Shown in pieces: positions 42,808 through 47,570 of a stretch of 47,570 bases of DNA. The translations under genes were made by a program, and so were the position numbers. The stretch's first letter is position 1. The number at the start of each line of letters is the position of its first letter. The notes below the pieces were generated by a model. That model was not told where the DNA came from and did no database searches. It saw nothing but the letters and a program-made list of their open reading frames with translations. Source of the stretch: an uncultured Porphyromonadaceae bacterium (GTDB taxonomy: Bacteria > Bacteroidota > Bacteroidia > Bacteroidales > Muribaculaceae); the NCBI GenBank assembly GCA_905202215.1, contig CAJKRG010000017.1, forward strand, positions 1 to 47,570, given 5' to 3'.

Positions 42808-44264
42808 TTTTTTGAGGCGTTAAGCTTTTTGCGGGCCGATACTTCCCATGTGCGGATACGGTCCTTGTAGAGGTTGTTCGCGTTGGTCTTGTTGATGTCG
42901 AGGGCGGCATCGGAGTTGTCTTCCCAGCGGCGGCAGAAGTATACCACGTCGTAGACGCGGCCTATCTGGTGCTTGCGCGAGAACATCAGGCCGAGCGCAT
43001 AGTCTTCGCCGTAGGATGTGTTGGGCACCATGATGTCGCGCAGCATAGGGGTGTAAAATGCGCGTGGTGCTCCGAGGCCGTTGATGCGCAGGGCGTTGTT
43101 GCGGCCGTTGTCGGGTGTCCATTCCTTGTGGTCGATCACGCCGGGAGGTATGGGCTGCATGTTGATGTCGGTGAGCATATAGGTGCCGACGACCATGCCG
43201 GCGTTGTTGTCGTAGAACGCCTTTACCATCTTTGCGAGGGTGTTTTCGTCGGAATATACGTCGTCCGAGTCGAGCTGCACGCAGAATTTGCCTGCGTGGG
43301 GATCCATGGCTCCGACATTCCAGCATCCGCCGATACCGAGATCACCTCGTTCGGGAATGATGTGGATCACACGCGGATCGGAAGCGAACTCGTCGATGGC
43401 CTCCGAAGTGCCGTCGGTCGAATGGTTGTCGATGATGATAAGGTTATAGTCGAAGTCGGCTTTCTGGCTGAGCACGCTGCGGATGGCGTCGCGGATAGTG
43501 CGGACGCGGTTGCGCACGGGTATGATCACCGAAGCCTCTACCGGGAATTCGCCGCGGTTGAACTCGATGGGTTCGAACACGGGCTCGAGGTATGCGCCGA
43601 TTTCCTTGAGATGGTCGGTGCATGCCTTTTCCATCTCGATCTGCACTCCGCGGTTCTTGGGATCGACATAGTCGAAAATCTTCTTTCCGGAGGCGCGGTT
43701 GTCGACAGTAACGTCGCTGTAGAGATATTCGTTGATATGCACGATGGGCGCGATGCGGCTCAGACGCAGGCGAAGGTCGTAGAGGCCGGCGGCTGTATAG
43801 TCGGCGGTCATTCCGGCGGCGGCTTTCACGAAATCGGCGGCGTTATAGAATAGCACGGATCCGAAATCGAAATCATCGCGCAGCGAGCCTTCCTGATAGT
43901 CGATGACAGGCGAGTTGGTGCGCTTGCCTTCGACCACGGTATAATGGTCGGCATAGACCATTGCAGCTCCGCTGTCCTTGGCTATCTCCACAAGGCGGTG
44001 AAGGGCGTGGTAGCCTGGTTCGAGAGTGTTTGTCTTTGTGTAGTAGAGCACGAAAGCGGCATTGCCGGTGTGTGCGGCCATGGCGCGTACAGTGGCCGAG
44101 GAGGTGAGACTGTCGACATGAAGCATGTCGCATCCGAGACACGGAGCCGCGGCGGCATCTGTGGCCAGAAGGGTGATTTTAGAAACGAGTGGGCTCGCCT
44201 TGAGGTTGTTGACGGTGGGAGCGGCCTGCTCTTCGCTCAGGAAGGGGACAAAACAGTGTATCAT
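42804..44264 (-). CDS. GT2 glycosyltransferase with an N-terminal extra domain
   Basis: A 486-residue cytosolic protein. The second half (about 240-455) is a family 2 glycosyltransferase with SVIIPVRNRVRTIRDAIRSVL, LIIIDNHSTDGTSE, FCVQLDSDDVY (DXD-type metal site) and NTSYGEDYALGLMF (acceptor-side ED). The first 230 residues look like a degenerate second GT-like fold (ALHRLVEIAKDSGAAMVYADHYTVV). ATG 44264 is preferred because an A-rich leader precedes it; an upstream in-frame start would add 17 residues. It heads the salvage run and has a promoter-like box 54 nt upstream. Whether it builds or modifies an envelope glycan cannot be read from sequence. Confidence 0.88.
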   Translation of the reverse strand: MIHCFVPFLSEEQAAPTVNNLKASPLVSKITLLATDAAAAPCLGCDMLHVDSLTSSATVRAMAAHTGNAAFVLYYTKTNTLEPGYHALHRLVEIAKDSGAAMVYADHYTVVEGKRTNSPVIDYQEGSLRDDFDFGSVLFYNAADFVKAAAGMTADYTAAGLYDLRLRLSRIAPIVHINEYLYSDVTVDNRASGKKIFDYVDPKNRGVQIEMEKACTDHLKEIGAYLEPVFEPIEFNRGEFPVEASVIIPVRNRVRTIRDAIRSVLSQKADFDYNLIIIDNHSTDGTSEAIDEFASDPRVIHIIPERGDLGIGGCWNVGAMDPHAGKFCVQLDSDDVYSDENTLAKMVKAFYDNNAGMVVGTYMLTDINMQPIPPGVIDHKEWTPDNGRNNALRINGLGAPRAFYTPMLRDIMVPNTSYGEDYALGLMFSRKHQIGRVYDVVYFCRRWEDNSDAALDINKTNANNLYKDRIRTWEVSARKKLNASKK

Positions 44265-44317
44265 AATTTTGTGTTTTTTGATTCGGGTTTGGGTTTTGTT
44301 GCTTTCGAAAGACAATG

Positions 44318-44325
44318 CAAAGTTA
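44318..44325 (-). promoter_or_regulatory. Candidate promoter -7 box of the cell-wall salvage operon
   Basis: TAACTTTG on the minus strand (44325-44318) matches the -7 consensus and lies 54 nt before the GT2 start at 44264. No TTG occurs at the usual 20-nt distance upstream, so the -33 element is weak or missing. Transcription could also come from the amidase promoter at 47381, since no clear terminator separates the two genes. Confidence 0.45.
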
Positions 44326-44379
44326 GTGCATTGCCGGCGGCGATGTATGCCTTTTTGACCATTAAGACTTTTTAGCTCC

Positions 44380-47334
44380 TTATCTGGCCTCGAAGAATTT
44401 CAGGATCTGGCTCATGAGATGGTTGCGGGCCGATCCGTCGCCCTTGATTGTCTCGAAGGGGAAGCCGATGACCACGGCCTTGTGCGTTGCGTCCTTCATC
44501 ACTGTTCCGGCAATGAGATTGTTCTCGCCGTAGCGCATGAATGTGGCTCCGGTGGCATTGTCGGCCGGATAGAATGAGTCGGGCGATTCGACGGCGTAGA
44601 AATCGGCGTTGTATTCGTTGTAGAAATCATACCGGCCTTTGCCGAACTCCTTGAAACGGACGGGCACCTGATATGCGTCGCCTGTCACCGAAGCCTGACC
44701 TACACGCCAGTTGAATCCGAGTACCTGCTGCGCGAATTTCTTGTCGGCCTCGGCGACGGCCGCAGTAGAGTAGGGGTTGTCCCAGATGTCGGTCGCGACA
44801 TACGAACCGCTCACGAAGAAATCGGTGCCGTTTTTGGCGAGTGCGGCCATGCGGGTCTGAAGTTCGGAGGGGAAGGCCTTGAAGCGCGTGCCGTATGCGC
44901 CGGTGCCTGTCTTTGTCTCTTTCTGTTTGCCGAGTATGAGGTCGACTGCGGCCGGAGAGTCGGTTGACTCACAGAAAGCCTCAAGCGAGGTCGATACGAA
45001 CGACCATCCTGCGGCCATCGCCGCTGCGCCGTGCACCTGCGGATAGTCGAAAGTGTTTCCTGCTATGATCTTGTCTTCGTAGTTTGCGCGTGAGGCGCCG
45101 AATCCGGCGGCATCATCGTCCATCCAGGGTATCTGACGGCGGAATTCAAACTGTTCGCCGATATAGGAAATGTCCTGCATATAGGGTACGCCGCCGTCGC
45201 GTGCAGTGTAGAAACCGGCGATCTCCAGCGAGTCAGTGCCGGCATCGAAGCGGTCGGGAGCCGATATGCGGGTGAAGCCGTTGACGACGGTGAGGATATT
45301 GGCAGAGCCTTCTACACGTCCGCATGCGAGCACCTCGGAAGGGAAGGAGACCCCGCCGTCGTTTCCGGCGATGATGCGGTATGAGGTCACTGTGCCGGGC
45401 ACGACATTGCTGACGGTGTATTCGGGCTTTTCAGTGCGCGCTATAGTGCGGAAGGCGCCGTCGCCTTTGCGCTCCTGAACGAGATAATAGGTCGGAGTGG
45501 CGGTTTTTTCAGATTTGTCGACAGTCTCTTTCCATGTCAGTTTCCAGAAACCGGCGGCGTCGGTTATGGCGAATGCGCGCACGGGCAGCGGCTGCACGAC
45601 GTAGGGGCGCCCGTCGCGTTGCGCGAGGTATTTGAGCATGCCTTTGTATATGGCGCGGCTCACGGTGAAGCGGAATGCGGGGTCGAGACCATACGACATG
45701 TCGGCGAAGTTCTGATGGCTCAGGAATTCGAGGAGCATGGCCGGAACCTGAGGCGAGCGCGCTTCATGGTAGGAGCGGTCCCACATGCCGCGGCGCGTCC
45801 AGTTCGGTTCGAACTGTGCGCGGACATCGTCTACTATATTGGTCATTACCACGTCGGTGAGGTCGCGCGAGGCAAGGCGGCTGCTGCCGTTGCCGAGCGT
45901 TTCGCCCTGAGTGCAGTAGATACCGAGTGTGCCGATGATGGAGTCGTTGAGAGTGGTTCCGGCATCGGTGTGGAAGGCAAAGCTCAGATCGACAGGAATG
46001 TTGAGGCCTTCCTGACCGGGAAGCATCGACGAGCCGCCGGCGAGCCAGTTGACCCACAGACCGCGGCTGCAGTAATCGTCGGTATAGTCGTTTACGTTGT
46101 CGGTCTTGGTATATACGCTGTCGGGAGCGCCGGCCCACTGGAGGAAATAGCGGGCGCCTTCGGTGAAGCGGGGATAGCCCGAGAGCACATATTCATAGTC
46201 AATACTGTCGAGGGGTTCCTTGACGATTCGGGCTACGTTGCCCATGCCGCCGCCTATCTTCACGGCGTCGGCGCTCACGACGGTGCCTTTGTCGCCGGTA
46301 TTGGATAGTTCGACGACGGTCTTGTTGCGTCCGGCCTTGAGAGGGAAGTGTCCGAGATAAATCCATGTACCGCCTCCCATGCGCTGGTTGACGGTGAAAT
46401 CGTGCTCACCGTCGGCGGCATATATTTTATATGCGGCGCGGTCGCTGCTGTTGGGCTGCGACTGGTAGCTCACATATACGGCATATGTGTCGTCGCGTGG
46501 TATGTCGGCTTTCCAGGAGAATGCGGCCGAGGCTTTATCCGAGGCTGAGGTGACAGCGGCGGTGCCTTCCTTGAAGGGATTATCGCCTACGTGAAGTTCT
46601 TTTTTAGTATATCCGAAGCCGGGAACGGTAGAAAATGCGGAGGCAGCCTCGAAAGTACCCGAAGTGAACGACGAGGGATCGTTGTCGATTATTATTTCGG
46701 TGAGATTGATGTCGCGTTCGCGCGGACTCATCACGTATGCTCCGGCATTTTCGAGCATAGGCATGAGGAAGGGCATGACATATGCCTGCGGATAAAGGTC
46801 TTCGACCGTCTGGAATATGCGGGCGCGCTGCCATTCCCAGCGGTTGAGTTTCGGCTCGAAATACCAGCCGTGGCTCTGCCATAGGGCTATGTTTGCACCG
46901 TCGAGACCCTTGGGCGCCTTTTCGGCGTCGTTGCGCACGACAAATGGCTTGGTCTCGGTCGGGCCGACGTTTTTCTTGGCAGCGAAGAGCGCGAGCTTGT
47001 CGAGATCGCTCTTGCCGCTCATCAGTGTTACCTTATATTTGGCATATGAGGATCCGAGCGCCTTGCGGATATCGTTTTTGATAGTTTCGAGTTTGCGGGC
47101 GTCGAGGGGCACATAGGCGGCATTGCCATTGAATTCCACACGGATGGTCTTTTTTGCCGTGTTGACAGTGACTTTCTTGGCCTCCACACGGCCGAAACCG
47201 GTTGTGCCGGGCAAATAGTTGTTTATCGCCGCCGTGGCGGCATCCTCTCTTTCTCCGGCTGTGGCTGCAACAGGCAAAGAAGCGGACAGAAAAGCCATCA
47301 GACCCGGAATAAGAACCTTGATTGTGTTTGTCAT
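44380..47334 (-). CDS. Large secreted N-acetylmuramoyl-L-alanine amidase-like protein with golvesin domain
   Basis: A 984-residue exported protein (signal peptide to about residue 26). Pieces of an Amidase_3 zinc fold are spread along it: LWQSHGWYF with His155, a glutamate near 178, FAFHTDAGT with His455 (usually xxHxNA) and MLLEFLSHQNFAD with Glu536 (the catalytic LxExGFLSN-like motif). Between the first and second parts sits a golvesin C-terminal-like domain (about 218-362; TWIYLGHFPLKAGRNKTVVELSN and SADAVKIGG). A fibronectin III domain follows (about 585-665), then a C-terminal part of unknown fold that ends in IKGDGSARNHLMSQILKFFEAR. Similar proteins are often labelled xanthan lyase. It probably removes peptides from cell-wall glycan upstream of the salvage genes. 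Confidence 0.85.
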   Translation of the reverse strand: MTNTIKVLIPGLMAFLSASLPVAATAGEREDAATAAINNYLPGTTGFGRVEAKKVTVNTAKKTIRVEFNGNAAYVPLDARKLETIKNDIRKALGSSYAKYKVTLMSGKSDLDKLALFAAKKNVGPTETKPFVVRNDAEKAPKGLDGANIALWQSHGWYFEPKLNRWEWQRARIFQTVEDLYPQAYVMPFLMPMLENAGAYVMSPRERDINLTEIIIDNDPSSFTSGTFEAASAFSTVPGFGYTKKELHVGDNPFKEGTAAVTSASDKASAAFSWKADIPRDDTYAVYVSYQSQPNSSDRAAYKIYAADGEHDFTVNQRMGGGTWIYLGHFPLKAGRNKTVVELSNTGDKGTVVSADAVKIGGGMGNVARIVKEPLDSIDYEYVLSGYPRFTEGARYFLQWAGAPDSVYTKTDNVNDYTDDYCSRGLWVNWLAGGSSMLPGQEGLNIPVDLSFAFHTDAGTTLNDSIIGTLGIYCTQGETLGNGSSRLASRDLTDVVMTNIVDDVRAQFEPNWTRRGMWDRSYHEARSPQVPAMLLEFLSHQNFADMSYGLDPAFRFTVSRAIYKGMLKYLAQRDGRPYVVQPLPVRAFAITDAAGFWKLTWKETVDKSEKTATPTYYLVQERKGDGAFRTIARTEKPEYTVSNVVPGTVTSYRIIAGNDGGVSFPSEVLACGRVEGSANILTVVNGFTRISAPDRFDAGTDSLEIAGFYTARDGGVPYMQDISYIGEQFEFRRQIPWMDDDAAGFGASRANYEDKIIAGNTFDYPQVHGAAAMAAGWSFVSTSLEAFCESTDSPAAVDLILGKQKETKTGTGAYGTRFKAFPSELQTRMAALAKNGTDFFVSGSYVATDIWDNPYSTAAVAEADKKFAQQVLGFNWRVGQASVTGDAYQVPVRFKEFGKGRYDFYNEYNADFYAVESPDSFYPADNATGATFMRYGENNLIAGTVMKDATHKAVVIGFPFETIKGDGSARNHLMSQILKFFEAR

Positions 47335-47380
47335 GTGGTTTGTAATCGTTAGTGGGGCGAGGATTATTCACCCGATATGA

Positions 47381-47412
47381 CAAAAGTAAGAAAAAAGGAA
47401 AAGCGACACAAA
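47381..47412 (-). promoter_or_regulatory. Promoter of the amidase gene
   Basis: On the minus strand TTTG (47412-47409), 20 nt and TACTTTTG (47388-47381) form a full consensus promoter. The predicted start near 47375 leaves a leader of about 40 nt before the ATG at 47334. Confidence 0.75.
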
Positions 47413-47474
47413 CCGGCAGGCTTATAAAAGGTGTATTTAAACACTATTTAATAATTACCAACATATTTTCAGAA

Positions 47475-47570
47475 ATGGCAATGCGCCATAATCCGGCTTT
47501 CCAAGGCAGTAGGGGCGCGCGTTCGGCGCGCCCGCGTATCAAAGGTCCGGCTATCAGTGAATTTCGCAAG
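47475..47570 (+). CDS. Possible start of a rightward gene, cut by window edge
   Basis: From ATG 47475 a frame stays open for 32 codons to the window end. It begins MAMRHNPAFQG and is rich in Arg, Pro and Gly, and an AT-rich leader (TTTTCAGAA) precedes the ATG. I do not recognise the product. A GC-rich palindrome lies inside the frame and no consensus promoter was found, so it may equally be intergenic sequence. Confidence 0.3.
   Translation, partial: MAMRHNPAFQGSRGARSARPRIKGPAISEFRK
47513..47533. repeat. GC-rich palindrome, possible REP-like element
   Basis: GGGCGCGC (47513-47520) and GCGCGCCC (47526-47533) form a perfect 8-bp inverted repeat around a GTTCG loop. No T-tract follows on either strand, so it is not an intrinsic terminator. 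The GTAGGGGCG...CGCCC form resembles short dispersed palindromes of many bacterial genomes, but only one copy was noticed here. Confidence 0.5.

Overview
The window looks like a chromosomal segment of a Bacteroidales bacterium, most likely of the Muribaculaceae or a close gut family. Several things support this. At least six promoters have the Bacteroidetes primary sigma-factor architecture (TTTG or TTG, 20-21 nt, TAnnTTTG). Start codons follow A-rich leaders rather than Shine-Dalgarno motifs. The ATP synthase genes run in the Bacteroidetes order atpD-C-B-E-F-H-A-G. Complex I has a nuoC-nuoD fusion and no nuoEFG. Many products belong to families common in this order (DUF1343, DUF4922, DUF5009/NagX, GHL10, golvesin-type amidases). 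The placement rests on sequence reading only.

Layout. (1) 1-48: 3'-truncated tRNA-Gly on the minus strand. (2) 287-1860 (+): exodeoxyribonuclease III and a GT2 glycosyltransferase. (3) 1837-9026 (-): a tightly overlapping seven-gene operon, read from 9026 down: DUF805 membrane protein, a three-gene FecBCD/BtuFCD-type importer, an alanine/sodium symporter, a secreted GHL10 glycoside hydrolase and a second GT2. (4) 9103-9714 (-): YqgE/AlgH protein. (5) 9715-10182: no protein gene; it holds a candidate small RNA or leader with its own promoter and terminator, and a divergent promoter. (6) 10183-11037 (+): an unknown lipoprotein, closed by a strong terminator. (7) 11309-28496 (+): an energy locus in which the whole ATP synthase operon (atpDCBEFHAG) sits between nuoABCDH and nuoIJKLMN, with one recognisable promoter and one terminator. 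(8) 28596-44264 (-): an eleven-gene run that reads as a cell-wall sugar salvage operon, preceded by a large secreted amidase gene (44380-47334) with its own promoter. (9) 47335-47570: a promoter, a GC-rich palindrome and the possible start of a rightward gene.

How the genes may work together. The energy locus links proton pumping by an NADH-module-less complex I to an apparently proton-driven ATP synthase. The salvage run contains a NamZ-type exo-muramidase, an AmpG-type permease, a leaderless SpoIID-like enzyme, a BadF/MurK-type amino-sugar kinase, MurQ etherase, a DUF5009/NagX membrane protein and a FAD/Fe-S D-lactate dehydrogenase-type enzyme. MurQ releases GlcNAc-6-phosphate and D-lactate from MurNAc-6-phosphate, so the dehydrogenase could pass the lactate electrons into the respiratory chain. 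A GalT/Ap4A-phosphorylase-like protein (DUF4922), a GT2, an SGNH hydrolase and a helicase-exonuclease fusion lie in the same run. No prophage, insertion sequence or CRISPR array was seen.
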